DNA from: Candidatus Zixiibacteriota bacterium
Lineage (GTDB): Bacteria; Zixibacteria; MSB-5A5; GN15; FEB-12
Direction of reading: 5' to 3'
DNA length: 64,000 nt
Assembly: GCA_034439475.1 (NCBI GenBank)
Contig: JAWXAN010000007.1
Coordinates: forward strand, 1-64,000
Part shown: positions 7,061 through 16,787 of the stretch, piece after piece
Numbering within the stretch: the stretch's first letter is position 1
Layout of the letters: the number at the start of each line of letters is the position of its first letter
Notes under the pieces: generated by a model
Seen by the model: the letters and a program-made list of their open reading frames with translations, nothing else
Database searches by the model: none
What the model was told of the DNA's origin: nothing
Position numbers and translations under genes: made by a program

Positions 7061-9106
7061 ATGAACAAAAGAGTAAAAGACTTTTCATCGCGGGGCGGGT
7101 CGCATCAGGAATCAAGCCTCGCGCAGTTTGCAGCCAAGGCGATGTTTGCCATTGTCTATATCGTAATGTTATTGACCCTGGCCCAGTGCACAATCAAAAA
7201 GCCAGAAGCGCCGGAGTGGAACACTCAGCTCACCATTCCGCTGGTGCATCGCACCTATCAGATGGCGGAAATAATCGACAAGATTGATCAAGAAGGAATC
7301 TCAATCGATTCGCTTGACAATGTCGTTTTCAGTTTTAACCAGGAGACTGACACCGCGACACTTGACACCGACAAGCTGACCACGCCTGCGTTGTCCTATT
7401 TCCTATCACAACAACTTGGCCTTGTCAGCATTGTCCCGCCTGTTATTGCGCCTGTCGATCTGGCAATTTCTTCAATAGCTCCACTGGCTGCGGCAATACC
7501 GGGCAATATCCCAGCGATGAATTTCCAGGTTGACAACAACCTGCCTTCGATCACATCATTTTCAAGCGTGACTATCGCAAACGGACAGCTCTACGTTGTC
7601 ATCGATAATACACTTGGCATTGATCTGGATGTTGTCACTGTGGACTTATTCGATCAGAGTGGCCCGACGCTTATTTCATCCCAGTCCTTTCCTACAGGAA
7701 TTCCCAGTGGAACAGTCGATTCGGTCGCCATATCGCTGAATGGCCGGACTATCTCGAATAATCTTCTGGCACAGGTATCCTGCCACACACCGGGCGGGTC
7801 GGTTCTCTCCGCATCAAACAAGTCTTTGTCTACCGCCGTTCATTTCAGCAGCCTACTCAATGTGAGCGCAGCAACCGCGGAGATTCCGGCTCTAAATCGC
7901 AATTTCTCCCAACAGATTCAGTTGAATGAAACCGATGCCGTTCATAGCGCGACACTGTCGAACGGAACATTATCGCTCACAATAACAAACACAACACCTT
8001 TGCAATCATCGGTCACCTTGACTTTCCCCGACCTTGAACTTAATGGCACCCCGCTCTCCCTCATCCAGTCGGTCAATCCAAATGGCAACACTGTCGCAAA
8101 TATAAACCTCGCGAACTACACTCTTTCACCTAATGACTTGTCAGTACCTCAGCAGATTGCAGTGATTGTGGTCGCTGCGGTTCCGTCGACAGCGCCATCG
8201 CAGGTCACTGTCGATCAAAGCCAGCAATTTTCCGTGACGGCTCAGCTCGACAATCTGACCTTCGGTTCGGTCACCGGAGTCTTCGCGGCAACCAACGCGA
8301 CAATTGATCCAATAGTAAAGCTTGTAAATGTTCCCACAGGATTTGATGCCGTCACTCTTACCTCAGGCATACTCACCATAGAGATAGAAAATGCCGTCGG
8401 ACTTCCAGGAAGTTTGGATCTTGTTCTCAATGGAAGCAACGGCAAGAGCCTAAATATAGGCGGAGCAGTCGCGCCTAAATCAGGCGGCAGTGCGACTGTG
8501 ACTGTCTTGATTGACACAACCGTCGCGGATTTCATGACCCCGCTGCCTGACAGTGTGGTTATTTCTGGCACTGCGACCTTCGGTAATGGCTCAACCGTCG
8601 GGACGATAAGCGCCGGAGATTATATATTCGCCACAATCGGAATATTCGCTCCGCTCGAAGTTATTCTTACAGAAACCACGATTGAGACCGACATCGAGAG
8701 CCAGGATATTGAGCAGGACAATATTGATGCCATCACAGATCATGTTGTCGAGGCCCGTTTTATCTACTCAATTACAAACCACCTCCCGCTCGGTGTGCGG
8801 GTCAATATTTTCCTCGGCGGAGATTCTGCCACCGTTGCCAGCGCCCCACTGCTCGCCTTTGATACTATCGCTATTTTGGCCGCTCCCGTTGTCGGTGGTA
8901 TTGTCAGCGACACCATCTCGACTGGCTACCGCACAATTATTCTTGACAGCGCAGATATTCAAGTGCTGAAGAATAATCCGCTTTTTATTGCCACCGAACT
9001 TGTTCTCAGCGGCTCAAACGGACAGCCTATCAAGCTTACCACAAACGACTACATCACTATCAATGCGCGAATCGAAGTCGAATATCGATTCGACGGTGAA
9101 TTTTAA
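7061..9106 (+). CDS. Large predicted lipoprotein, beta-rich
   Basis: The 681-residue protein has a hydrophobic N-terminal segment ending in a lipobox (LLTLAQC, Cys46), so it is probably lipidated and anchored at the periplasmic face or cell surface. The rest is Ser/Thr/Asn-rich with repeated beta-sandwich-like stretches of alternating hydrophobic residues. No enzymatic motif is seen and I recognise no family. It is the first gene of an operon with a PorV-like barrel (ten bases downstream) and a protease bearing a sorting domain, which suggests a role in surface display or export. The long region before the lipobox is unusual; an internal ATG nearer to it has no ribosome site. Confidence 0.75.
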   Translation: MNKRVKDFSSRGGSHQESSLAQFAAKAMFAIVYIVMLLTLAQCTIKKPEAPEWNTQLTIPLVHRTYQMAEIIDKIDQEGISIDSLDNVVFSFNQETDTATLDTDKLTTPALSYFLSQQLGLVSIVPPVIAPVDLAISSIAPLAAAIPGNIPAMNFQVDNNLPSITSFSSVTIANGQLYVVIDNTLGIDLDVVTVDLFDQSGPTLISSQSFPTGIPSGTVDSVAISLNGRTISNNLLAQVSCHTPGGSVLSASNKSLSTAVHFSSLLNVSAATAEIPALNRNFSQQIQLNETDAVHSATLSNGTLSLTITNTTPLQSSVTLTFPDLELNGTPLSLIQSVNPNGNTVANINLANYTLSPNDLSVPQQIAVIVVAAVPSTAPSQVTVDQSQQFSVTAQLDNLTFGSVTGVFAATNATIDPIVKLVNVPTGFDAVTLTSGILTIEIENAVGLPGSLDLVLNGSNGKSLNIGGAVAPKSGGSATVTVLIDTTVADFMTPLPDSVVISGTATFGNGSTVGTISAGDYIFATIGIFAPLEVILTETTIETDIESQDIEQDNIDAITDHVVEARFIYSITNHLPLGVRVNIFLGGDSATVASAPLLAFDTIAILAAPVVGGIVSDTISTGYRTIILDSADIQVLKNNPLFIATELVLSGSNGQPIKLTTNDYITINARIEVEYRFDGEF

Positions 9107-9115
9107 GGAGGGGTT

Positions 9116-10423
9116 ATGAATATGAATAAATTTCAAACACAGACGCTCAAGGCGGTTCAAATCCTCAAATACTCGCTTTGGCTGCCTTCGGTTCTGATAT
9201 GGCTTGCATCGACAGTAGTCCTGACTTACGAGGATTCTCTTGCCGCCGGACTCTCATCAGCGCGGACCATGGCGATGGGTGGAGCTTTCACCGGTCTTGC
9301 CTCCGGAGTCAACGCCGCAAAGTACAATCCGGCAAACCTCGGCCTTACTGGCTACAAGAATAGCGGATTACAGTTGATAGGCATTAGCGCCAACGTCTCA
9401 AACAATTCATTTACTTTGGGCGATTATAACAAGTACACCGGCGCATTTCTCACAGAATCTGACAAAAGCTATCTCTTGGCGCGAGTACCAAATGACGGTC
9501 TCAAGTTAAGGGCTGATGTCGAAGCTACTGCGATGTCACTCGCCGTGGGAAGCGTCGCCTTCACCCTGAGCGGAGTAGCCTCTGCAGATATAAATCTTTC
9601 GAGAGACGTTTTTGATTTATTGCTCAACGGAAACTCTTTCGGGGATACAATCACTATTACCGGATCCCACGTCGACGGAATAAGCTATGTCTCTGCAGGT
9701 CTCTCTTACGGTAGGTCCGTTTACTCCAATGGAAGCCGGCAATTGACTATTGGAATAACTATGAACTATCTGCATGGCTTAGGGGTTCAAAAAGTAATGG
9801 AATTGCGGGGCAACGCCACCACAAACGAAAGTGGCTTTGCAGGAGAGGGTCAGATAATATCACGCAACGCGATCGGAGGCTCAGGTTATGCAATCGATCT
9901 CGGCACAGCGCTCAGACTCAATTCGCACTATACGCTCGGCGCTAAATTGGAGAATCTGCGTGGAAGTATTTCATGGGATAAGAACACAACAGAGCAGGGC
10001 TATCTTTTTAGTTTCGACACAATGACAGTGGATAACTCAGGCGAGGACTATGTACTTACCGACGACTACGATAAAGAGATCGAGAGTTTCTCAACCTCGC
10101 TTCCCAGAACGCTTACCGTCGGATTTGCCAACACAAGCGGCAAGTTCCTCTGGGCCGTTGACTGGAAGCAAGGGCTCAACAATGCCTTTGCCGTCTCAAC
10201 AAAACCGGGAATCGCTGTCGGCGCAGAGTGGAAACTCATTAATCTTCTCCCCTTGCGCGCCGGATACTCGGTGGGCGGGGATCGCAATCCAGTATTTTCT
10301 TTCGGATCCGGATTGAACCTGCTCGGCTTTTATCTTGATGCGGCAGTCATGACCGGCTCCTCATTTTCTAGTTCGTCAAGCAAGGGGGCTCACTTTGCGC
10401 TTTCAACTGGGCTCGTGTTTTAA
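9116..10423 (+). CDS. PorV/TraF-like outer-membrane beta-barrel protein
   Basis: The 435-residue protein has a long N-terminal signal segment followed by SSARTMAMGGAFTG and AAKYNPANLGL. This arrangement, with conserved MGGA and YNPA, is typical of PorV/FadL-like and DUF5723/TraF_2-like barrels of FCB bacteria. The remainder alternates polar and hydrophobic residues and ends LSTGLVF, with the terminal aromatic expected of a barrel strand. A strong Shine-Dalgarno (AAGGAGGGG) precedes the ATG. In type IX secretion PorV shuttles sorting-domain cargo. Here the next gene encodes such a cargo, which fits, but the exact subfamily cannot be settled by eye. Confidence 0.75.
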   Translation: MNMNKFQTQTLKAVQILKYSLWLPSVLIWLASTVVLTYEDSLAAGLSSARTMAMGGAFTGLASGVNAAKYNPANLGLTGYKNSGLQLIGISANVSNNSFTLGDYNKYTGAFLTESDKSYLLARVPNDGLKLRADVEATAMSLAVGSVAFTLSGVASADINLSRDVFDLLLNGNSFGDTITITGSHVDGISYVSAGLSYGRSVYSNGSRQLTIGITMNYLHGLGVQKVMELRGNATTNESGFAGEGQIISRNAIGGSGYAIDLGTALRLNSHYTLGAKLENLRGSISWDKNTTEQGYLFSFDTMTVDNSGEDYVLTDDYDKEIESFSTSLPRTLTVGFANTSGKFLWAVDWKQGLNNAFAVSTKPGIAVGAEWKLINLLPLRAGYSVGGDRNPVFSFGSGLNLLGFYLDAAVMTGSSFSSSSSKGAHFALSTGLVF

Positions 10424-10451
10424 TAGGGAAGTAACAGAAGACAAGGGGTAT

Positions 10452-12200
10452 ATGATGAAAACTCAAATAACACAGAAAAGGCATCTCCTTTTAGGATTGC
10501 TGACAGTCGCATTCTGCATTACAGGAAGCGCATTTTCCGCGCCTCCCCATCCAGACCTCATTGAAAGGCGGCAAAGTGAAATTGCTTTGTCACTTCCGCT
10601 AACCCCGCTCCCGAGCAACGCGGAGATGCATCAACAAGGCATTTGTACGCCCGATGATGACTTCTTTGTCCGGTATATAAACGGCAAGCAAGAGTCGAGA
10701 GGCGCAAACCTCTCCGCCGCAGCTGCTGGATTTCGCATACTTGCGATTCTTGTTCAGTATTCAGACAAGAACTCCCTTGTCCCTTCCACCTCCTTTGATT
10801 CGCTTCTCTTTAGCAGCACCGGCAATACTGTCCGCGATTACTTCGACGAAATCTCATACGGACAGATTGATCTCATCACAGTCAACAATCCGTCATCTCT
10901 TGGCTGGAGAACTGCCCCGCAGACATATGCCTACTATGTCAACGGCCAAAATGCGACTGGCTCATATCCACAAAACTCGCAGAAGATGGTCGAAGACTTG
11001 GTGGATCAGGTCGATCCGCTTGTTAACTTTGGCGACTATGACAATGACGGCGACGGATTCGTCGATTGTCTCCTGATTATTCACACTGGCACTGGAGCCG
11101 AGTTTTCCGGAAACGCCAATGATATTTGGTCGCATAAATGGTCGATCACTCCCCGGCTGAAGGATGGCGTGAGGATAAGAAGCTTTACCGTGCAACCCGA
11201 GTATTGGAATGTCCCCGGTGATATGACTATCGGAGTATATTCACATGAGCTTTGCCATGGATTCGGGCTTCCCGACCTTTATGATATCGATAACTCCTCT
11301 TACGGAATCGGGAAATGGTGCGTTATGGCCGTAGGCAGTTGGAATGGACCCACTGGTCTTGGAAGTTCACCGTCGCACCCGTGCGCCTGGAGCCGCGCTA
11401 AAATGGGCATCGCAACACCAGTCAATGTCACGGCCAATCTCGTCTCACAGTCAATTGCCAATGTCGGTACAGGCGGGACAATTTATAGGATGTGGACTTC
11501 CGGCCTTTTGGCTAATGAATATTTTCTTGTCGAAAACCGTCAACAGACAGGATACGATACCCATATACCTTCCTCTGGTTTGCTGATTTGGCATATCGAC
11601 GACTCCAAAACTGATAACAGCCAAGAATGGTATCCAGGCCAACCCGTGGCAAATCACTTTGCCGTCGCCCTTGAACAGGCCGATGGGTTGTTCCAACTCG
11701 AGCAGAAGACGAGCTATGGAAACACCGCCGATCCCTTCCCCGGCTCCGATAACAAGCTGAATTTTAACGGCACAACTACTCCCAATTCAAATGGCTATCT
11801 CTCAGGGGCTACATTTGTGGGAGTTAATAATATCTCAAGTTCCGGCCCGACCATCACAGCCGACTTGATTGTCGGTCTTGCGTCAGGAATCGACGACGAC
11901 CAGTCGCTTTCAGGACTTCCGGAAAAATATGAACTGTCGCAGAATTATCCGAACCCGTTTAATCCATCAACAACCATCCAGTTCTCAATTTCAAACCCCG
12001 GACAAGTGAGCCTTGTTGTGTATAACACTCTTGGACAAGAAGTTGCCACCATCTTTGACGGCCCAGCGCCGTCTGGCATCACGACGACCACGTGGGAAGC
12101 TCAAGATGGAAAGGGCAGCGCCCTTGCATCAGGAGTTTATTTTTATAAGTTGGTTATTGATGAAACTGAAGTCGTCAAAAAGATGGTCTTGCTTCGATAG
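10452..12200 (+). CDS. M6-family secreted metalloprotease with C-terminal sorting domain
   Basis: The 582-residue protein has a signal peptide (ending near GSAFSA), an M6/immune-inhibitor-A-type peptidase domain with zinc motif HELCH (265-269) followed by GFGLPDLYD, and a C-terminal type A sorting domain starting with YELSQNYPNPFNPSTT and ending KKMVLLR. The sorting domain predicts export by a type IX (Por) system and attachment to the surface or release. The first ATG of an ATGATG pair after AAGGGG was chosen; a longer frame from 10395 overlaps the upstream gene and would bury the signal peptide. A terminator follows. Confidence 0.92.
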   Translation: MMKTQITQKRHLLLGLLTVAFCITGSAFSAPPHPDLIERRQSEIALSLPLTPLPSNAEMHQQGICTPDDDFFVRYINGKQESRGANLSAAAAGFRILAILVQYSDKNSLVPSTSFDSLLFSSTGNTVRDYFDEISYGQIDLITVNNPSSLGWRTAPQTYAYYVNGQNATGSYPQNSQKMVEDLVDQVDPLVNFGDYDNDGDGFVDCLLIIHTGTGAEFSGNANDIWSHKWSITPRLKDGVRIRSFTVQPEYWNVPGDMTIGVYSHELCHGFGLPDLYDIDNSSYGIGKWCVMAVGSWNGPTGLGSSPSHPCAWSRAKMGIATPVNVTANLVSQSIANVGTGGTIYRMWTSGLLANEYFLVENRQQTGYDTHIPSSGLLIWHIDDSKTDNSQEWYPGQPVANHFAVALEQADGLFQLEQKTSYGNTADPFPGSDNKLNFNGTTTPNSNGYLSGATFVGVNNISSSGPTITADLIVGLASGIDDDQSLSGLPEKYELSQNYPNPFNPSTTIQFSISNPGQVSLVVYNTLGQEVATIFDGPAPSGITTTTWEAQDGKGSALASGVYFYKLVIDETEVVKKMVLLR

Positions 12201-12240
12201 CCAGCCGTCCCGGCGTAAGCCTAAATCCCTGAAATTTGAA

Positions 12241-12273
12241 AAAGGCTCTGATATATTCATCAGAGCCTTTTTT
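12241..12273 (+). terminator. Bidirectional rho-independent terminator
   Basis: GGCTCTGA (12244-12251) and TCAGAGCC (12260-12267) form a perfect 8-bp stem with an 8-nt loop, followed by six T on the plus strand and preceded by A-rich sequence. It lies between two convergent genes and serves both strands. Confidence 0.9.
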
Positions 12274-12293
12274 GCATGTCAGAAGTTCCGAGC

Positions 12294-12494
12294 TTAAAAC
12301 TCTTCGCTGACCGATTCTTCAGCAGGGCGCGGGACACGTCCGGATTTCTTATACTGCATATGACAGCTCTTGCACCGCTTCGGATCCTCACTATAACCGC
12401 GCTCAGCAAAATATTCTTGCGCGGCGATGGTGAAGACGAATTCTTCCTTGCATTCGGTACAAATCAGAACGCGCGATTTAGATCTCGTATCCAT
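12294..12494 (-). CDS. Small zinc-ribbon protein
   Basis: The 66-residue product carries two CxxC knuckles (CTEC at 12-15 and CKSC at 41-44), matching the probable zinc-ribbon family found as short stand-alone proteins in many bacteria. The segment between the knuckles (EEFVFTIAAQEYFAERGY) and KRCKSCHMQYK are typical of that family. The acidic C-terminus is likely disordered. It sits alone between convergent and codirectional neighbours, behind a bidirectional terminator. The molecular role of the family is not well defined; nucleic-acid or protein binding is a guess. Confidence 0.85.
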   Translation of the reverse strand: MDTRSKSRVLICTECKEEFVFTIAAQEYFAERGYSEDPKRCKSCHMQYKKSGRVPRPAEESVSEEF

Positions 12495-12621
12495 TCATCC
12501 CCCTCTCTGCCGTATGCGGCTTCTTCCCTGATAACCACCTGAACGGCTGCGGATTTTGGACAGCGGTTAAATAGTTGAATGCAATTGTTAAGTCAAGTAA
12601 AAAGCGAGAGAGGTATGTTTA

Positions 12622-14658
12622 CTAATACGGGTTACAGGGCGAGGGCGCAAGGCTGATAAAGAGATTGCCAATCAGAGCTGTCAAATCGGAAATATCTACA
12701 GGGTCAGCGCAATCCATCTCACCGGATAATTGAATCGGTTGGGGTGGCGGCCCACCAATAAACAGATAGCTAATAAGATACGTGAGGTCAGAAATGTCGA
12801 CTTGCCCATCGAAGTCCACATCACCGCGCTGAACCACCGTCACCGCCCGGCTGGTGTGACTGCTCGTGACTAACTGATCATTCAATGAAGTTGCTGTTCC
12901 AAGGAGATTGCTTACCACCCCAAGGGGCGTCGAGACAGGCGGCATGACAGGAATAGAATAAACAATAGTGTCCATTGCAGTAAGAAAGACATCAATGGAA
13001 TCCAACGTTACCCAGCCCATATCATCTGAGTATTTCACTCGAATGACATCGCCGAAGCCCGACGTGTTAACTACTTGATATTCAAAATCGCGGCCGCCGC
13101 CCGAATAGACGGCGGTATCAGTTATTATTTCCGATGCTATAGAAAACGGAGAGGTCAGCCTCGCCGAATATGTAAATGACGCGGCAGCCCCAAACTGAGT
13201 CAGATTGACGCCTATTAAAGTCAACGATTCATAATTTTCTATGCTGTCGACGTGAATTGTGTCGGTGTACGTTCCGGATGCAAGTGACAACTTCACAAAC
13301 TCATGGTTGTTGGACCCATCCGTTTTGACCAGCCAGGCGCCCCACTGACGGCTGTCGTCCCCATTGAATGAGATAGCCATCCCGCCGCTGAGCATCCCCG
13401 GGAGAAATTTGATATAGGTCGCGGCGTAGCCGGCTGGATTTTTGGGGGAAACTTGATTGAGCACAGGGAAACCTGAATATGTGGCGTCTATAGTCACAGC
13501 CGGATATTCCGAGCCCTCTTCATAATGCAGGCCGTCATCGCGTACGCCAGTAGCAAAATTCCATGCCTCAAACTCGGCGAACGCCGAGTCCTGTGTCCAT
13601 CCATAGCGACCCTGAAGTGTGTCCGAAAGTGTGGTATAAACGTCCGAAGAGCGAGCACCCTCCCAGACAGCCCGAATAAGAGACGTATCGAATTTTTCAC
13701 TCAGAAACGAAGCCCAGATGAAAGAGGCATACATATGCAGGGTCATTTCCATCAATGACTTTTCAGGATCATTCATGAACGTCCCGAGATAATTATAATT
13801 GTCATCGACCTGATTGAAGGTGATATCCTCCATCCATGTCGCCCCAAGCTCCATAAACCAGATAGCCTCATTCGGATCATAGCCGAACTGTACACAGTGA
13901 TGGAGCTCATGCCCAGCAGTGGCCTTTGCCGCTCCCGCAACGTTCCCTTCCGGGTCGTTATTCTGAGGAAAACCTATAAAATCCCGATTGAGAACAAAAT
14001 AGCTGAACTTGTCATTCCACAATGCTGGCCCGTCTCCCTCTGGCACAGCATAGCCGTAATACGGCATCTCTTCAAAATAGACATCGAATTTGCCGTCACC
14101 GCCAAATATCAGATCCGATGGCGGATCCAAATATCCAAGATCTCTGTGAGTTTCCAGCGCGCTATCACAGTATGCGGCGCACTTCTCCACATAATCAGGG
14201 ATAGTATTGGCATTCCCATCCGCAGGCGGGACCGCATGCTCCCCTGAAATATCATAGTGAAGTTTAAAAAAGCCACTAGGGGAGTTATACGTAAATGCTG
14301 TCGAGTGGCGGGTCAGCATTGCGCCAACCGCCGATTGTGTCGATCTTGAAAGTTCGTCCCAATGATTGTAAATGTCGACAATGACCATTGTCGCGCATCT
14401 GTCAGGAAGTTTCTCGCCTTCGTCGAAACCAGCGCTGTAATGCGAAGGGAGCGACATGGGGTCCTTGATGGCCTGAATGAGCAAAATCGCCTTTTCATCC
14501 AGTGTCACCAAACCGGCTGAAAAATCATTTTCAATTCTTTGTATCGGGTCGGGAAGCGCTTTATCAGAATACCTAACTGCTGAGACGCTACCTGAAATTA
14601 GCGTCAGTCCGGAAATCATAATAAGAGCGAAAATCAGAATAACCCGTTTAACAGACAT
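12622..14658 (-). CDS. MXAN_6640-like secreted metalloprotease with dockerin-like tail
   Basis: The 678-residue protein has a signal peptide, a zinc-protease core with HELHH (250-254) and a downstream Glu in WFMELGATWMED (Glu270), the pattern of the MXAN_6640-type putative metalloproteases. A beta-rich region follows, then two dockerin-like half repeats (GDVDFDGQVDISDLTYLISY and DISDLTALIGNLFISL). The dockerin-like module probably mediates calcium-dependent folding or attachment. I used the ATG at 14658 because GGAG lies nine bases upstream; an earlier in-frame ATG at 14676 lacks one. It is the first gene of its transcript. Confidence 0.85.
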   Translation of the reverse strand: MSVKRVILIFALIMISGLTLISGSVSAVRYSDKALPDPIQRIENDFSAGLVTLDEKAILLIQAIKDPMSLPSHYSAGFDEGEKLPDRCATMVIVDIYNHWDELSRSTQSAVGAMLTRHSTAFTYNSPSGFFKLHYDISGEHAVPPADGNANTIPDYVEKCAAYCDSALETHRDLGYLDPPSDLIFGGDGKFDVYFEEMPYYGYAVPEGDGPALWNDKFSYFVLNRDFIGFPQNNDPEGNVAGAAKATAGHELHHCVQFGYDPNEAIWFMELGATWMEDITFNQVDDNYNYLGTFMNDPEKSLMEMTLHMYASFIWASFLSEKFDTSLIRAVWEGARSSDVYTTLSDTLQGRYGWTQDSAFAEFEAWNFATGVRDDGLHYEEGSEYPAVTIDATYSGFPVLNQVSPKNPAGYAATYIKFLPGMLSGGMAISFNGDDSRQWGAWLVKTDGSNNHEFVKLSLASGTYTDTIHVDSIENYESLTLIGVNLTQFGAAASFTYSARLTSPFSIASEIITDTAVYSGGGRDFEYQVVNTSGFGDVIRVKYSDDMGWVTLDSIDVFLTAMDTIVYSIPVMPPVSTPLGVVSNLLGTATSLNDQLVTSSHTSRAVTVVQRGDVDFDGQVDISDLTYLISYLFIGGPPPQPIQLSGEMDCADPVDISDLTALIGNLFISLAPSPCNPY

Positions 14659-14699
14659 ATATAGTGCTCCGTGCAAGTTCTGTGCCGATCCAAGCGCGT

Positions 14700-14834
14700 G
14701 GCTCGTCTCGTTATTAATAAGGATACATGAGTGGCGATGAGACCGCCGACGATCACTTGGCCGAAGAGCCCAAGGTCAGAAATGTCTATCGATTCGAAGT
14801 CCTTGGCGATTACTGACCCTGCTTCTTGAGAGGC
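14700..14834 (-). pseudogene. Dockerin-like repeat remnant
   Basis: On the minus strand the stretch upstream of the MXAN_6640-like protease reads DFESIDISDLGLFGQVIVGG in one frame, a recognisable degenerate dockerin-like half repeat preceded by a stop at 14835-14837. It has no start and merges into noncoding sequence. It is probably the relic of a former secreted-protein gene or a duplicated C-terminus. Confidence 0.45.
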
Positions 14835-14941
14835 TCACTTGAGCAACCATCCTTACTTTACGCCCAAAATATAGAAAATTCAACAGCCAAACTATCTGCA
14901 CAAAATATACACCTGAGTAGCCATTTTGTCAAGTTTTATGA

Positions 14942-16609
14942 CTAGAAAGCCGAATGTCTAAAGTATTGCCCTGTACCGAAGGTAAGTTGCCAATTATCGT
15001 CGTCATCGTGAGAAAGGTCGATCCGCAGTGACTCAGATTTGGCAAATTTTTCCAGCGAAAGCCTCAGCCCTACTCCAAGACTCTTGTTGTAACGGGCTAA
15101 CCGAATCGGCGCATCTTTTGTCCAAATGGCCCCCACATCGGCAAATATGACCCCGCCAATTATAACCGAGGCGATCTCAGTACCCGGCCAAAAACGAGCC
15201 TCAATATTATAGACATTTATCTTGTCACCAGAGCGGAAGAATTGATTATATCCGCGAAGTCCATTCTTTCCGCCCAGGTTGAGGGTATTGTCAGATCCGG
15301 CGCTTGTGTTTGATGTGTACGAGCCTCTGCACGCTAACGTAAAGAAGTGTGAAATACTGCTATAATACAGCAGACCAAGATTTGAGGTCCTCCGGAGTTC
15401 ATCACCACCATGAAAATAAATACTCCGTGTATAAGATGCCTGGATTACGTTCGCCCCAAAATGCTGGCCATAGAAGCCTCGAGCGAGAATTACATCATAC
15501 TGCGAACTGTTGAAGTCAGGATTTAACGCGCCCCCGTATGCTCCTGACAGTTCAAAGCCAAGTTCAAAGTCCTCAAGATAATTATAGCCGTTTATTCGCT
15601 TGAGCGCTACAAATTGAAGATGCTGATACTTGATCTCGCACACGACCAAATGATACAAGGAATCCTGAGTAAAATTTCCGGCGTTAAAAGGGTTTGGCAC
15701 ACCGGATGTATCACCAGGCAAAGTATTGCGAGAGAGGACAACCTGTCTATTGTATTGATAGGCGAGACCTATGGCAATTTTTCGGTTGTATGTACCCCAA
15801 CGATACTCCCCGTTTGCGGAAGCCAGTTCAATTCTATTCACTGATTCGGCATTTCGAATACCTTCGTTATAGTAATCTCGCCGACCTCCCAAGCGCGCTA
15901 CACTTGTCGAAAAGGAATAATTCTGGGATAGATTATAATAGGGGCGGCTGATTGTTACACCACGGACAAGAGACATGGGGTCGCTCTTATAGTTGAATTC
16001 AACGCTCAGTGGTTTGCCCGCGATTCGCCCGTCCCGGAACGAAGTTGCTATGAAGTTTTCCTGCCGCCCTTTAATGAAATAATCGAAGGTCATCGACTGA
16101 TTATAGCCAAGGAAATTGCGCTCTTCAACACCAAACTGATAGTCGGTCCGATTGCCATCTCTTCGAATCTTAGCCCCCCCCAACAAGCTCCACTGATCAA
16201 TTGTTACCACCCTGACAAGCAGACGGTTGCCGGGTAACCGAATGGTTTCTATCCAAGCATCATTAAGTGAATATCGTTTTCTTAGATTACGAGCCGTTTC
16301 CTCGGCCACCTCGGGATCATATGCCTCGCCAACCCTAAAGAGAAGCTCGCGGCGAACGACATGCTCACGAGTCTTGCTGTGCAGACGATTTGCCGTTCGA
16401 AATGCAAATTTATTATATTCCTGTTTGTCGGTATCGTATATCTGACGGTTATCAATTTCAATTGAATCTATCGTGGACCCCTTGTCATTCTGCCCCGGAA
16501 GCTCTGGCTGCTTAAGGCCGAGCAAATAGAACTCAGCCGATTTTGCATTAACGCAAAGGCTGACGGTCAAGGCAAGACTGATAATGAATATTTGTAAAGA
16601 ACGGCTCAC
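14942..16609 (-). CDS. Omp85-family outer-membrane protein with POTRA domain (BamA/TamA-like)
   Basis: After a signal peptide (SRSLQIFIISLALTVSLCV then NAKSA) come about 130 residues resembling a single POTRA domain (VRRELLFRVGEAYD) and a C-terminal barrel of about 400 residues. The barrel contains GLRGY, the counterpart of the conserved (V/I)RG(F/Y) motif of Omp85 proteins, then ADVGAIW and a terminal ...RHSAF aromatic residue. With one POTRA it is too short for BamA itself and is more likely a TamA-like or surface-antigen-type translocase. I chose the GTG at 16609 since GGAG lies six bases upstream and the signal peptide begins there; the open frame extends to 16690 without a ribosome site. 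Confidence 0.82.
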   Translation of the reverse strand: MSRSLQIFIISLALTVSLCVNAKSAEFYLLGLKQPELPGQNDKGSTIDSIEIDNRQIYDTDKQEYNKFAFRTANRLHSKTREHVVRRELLFRVGEAYDPEVAEETARNLRKRYSLNDAWIETIRLPGNRLLVRVVTIDQWSLLGGAKIRRDGNRTDYQFGVEERNFLGYNQSMTFDYFIKGRQENFIATSFRDGRIAGKPLSVEFNYKSDPMSLVRGVTISRPYYNLSQNYSFSTSVARLGGRRDYYNEGIRNAESVNRIELASANGEYRWGTYNRKIAIGLAYQYNRQVVLSRNTLPGDTSGVPNPFNAGNFTQDSLYHLVVCEIKYQHLQFVALKRINGYNYLEDFELGFELSGAYGGALNPDFNSSQYDVILARGFYGQHFGANVIQASYTRSIYFHGGDELRRTSNLGLLYYSSISHFFTLACRGSYTSNTSAGSDNTLNLGGKNGLRGYNQFFRSGDKINVYNIEARFWPGTEIASVIIGGVIFADVGAIWTKDAPIRLARYNKSLGVGLRLSLEKFAKSESLRIDLSHDDDDNWQLTFGTGQYFRHSAF

Positions 16610-16750
16610 GATTTCTCCGTGCACAAGAGCATAACTATTTGGCATAACTCCATCACTACAATGAACAGTTCTATCAAACAATTGGTTCAAAGCACAAAAC
16701 CAGCCAAATGCACTCCCCCTTTAAGAAAATTCCCGTCTAGCCGATATTAA

Positions 16751-16780
16751 TTGGAAAAGAAACCTTAAATCAAATATAAA
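16751..16780 (+). promoter_or_regulatory. Promoter of the type IV filament operon, apparently leaderless
   Basis: TTGGAA (16751-16756), an 18-bp spacer and TATAAA (16775-16780) form a plausible sigma-70 promoter. Only seven bases separate the -10 box from the gspE ATG at 16788, so transcription would begin at or next to the start codon. No Shine-Dalgarno is present, which fits a leaderless message. Confidence 0.5.
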
Positions 16781-16787
16781 CTTATTT

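Noticed and set aside
10395-10451. Longer start for the M6 protease
   Set aside because: It overlaps the end of the barrel gene and places 19 residues before a good signal peptide; AAGGGG precedes the ATG at 10452.
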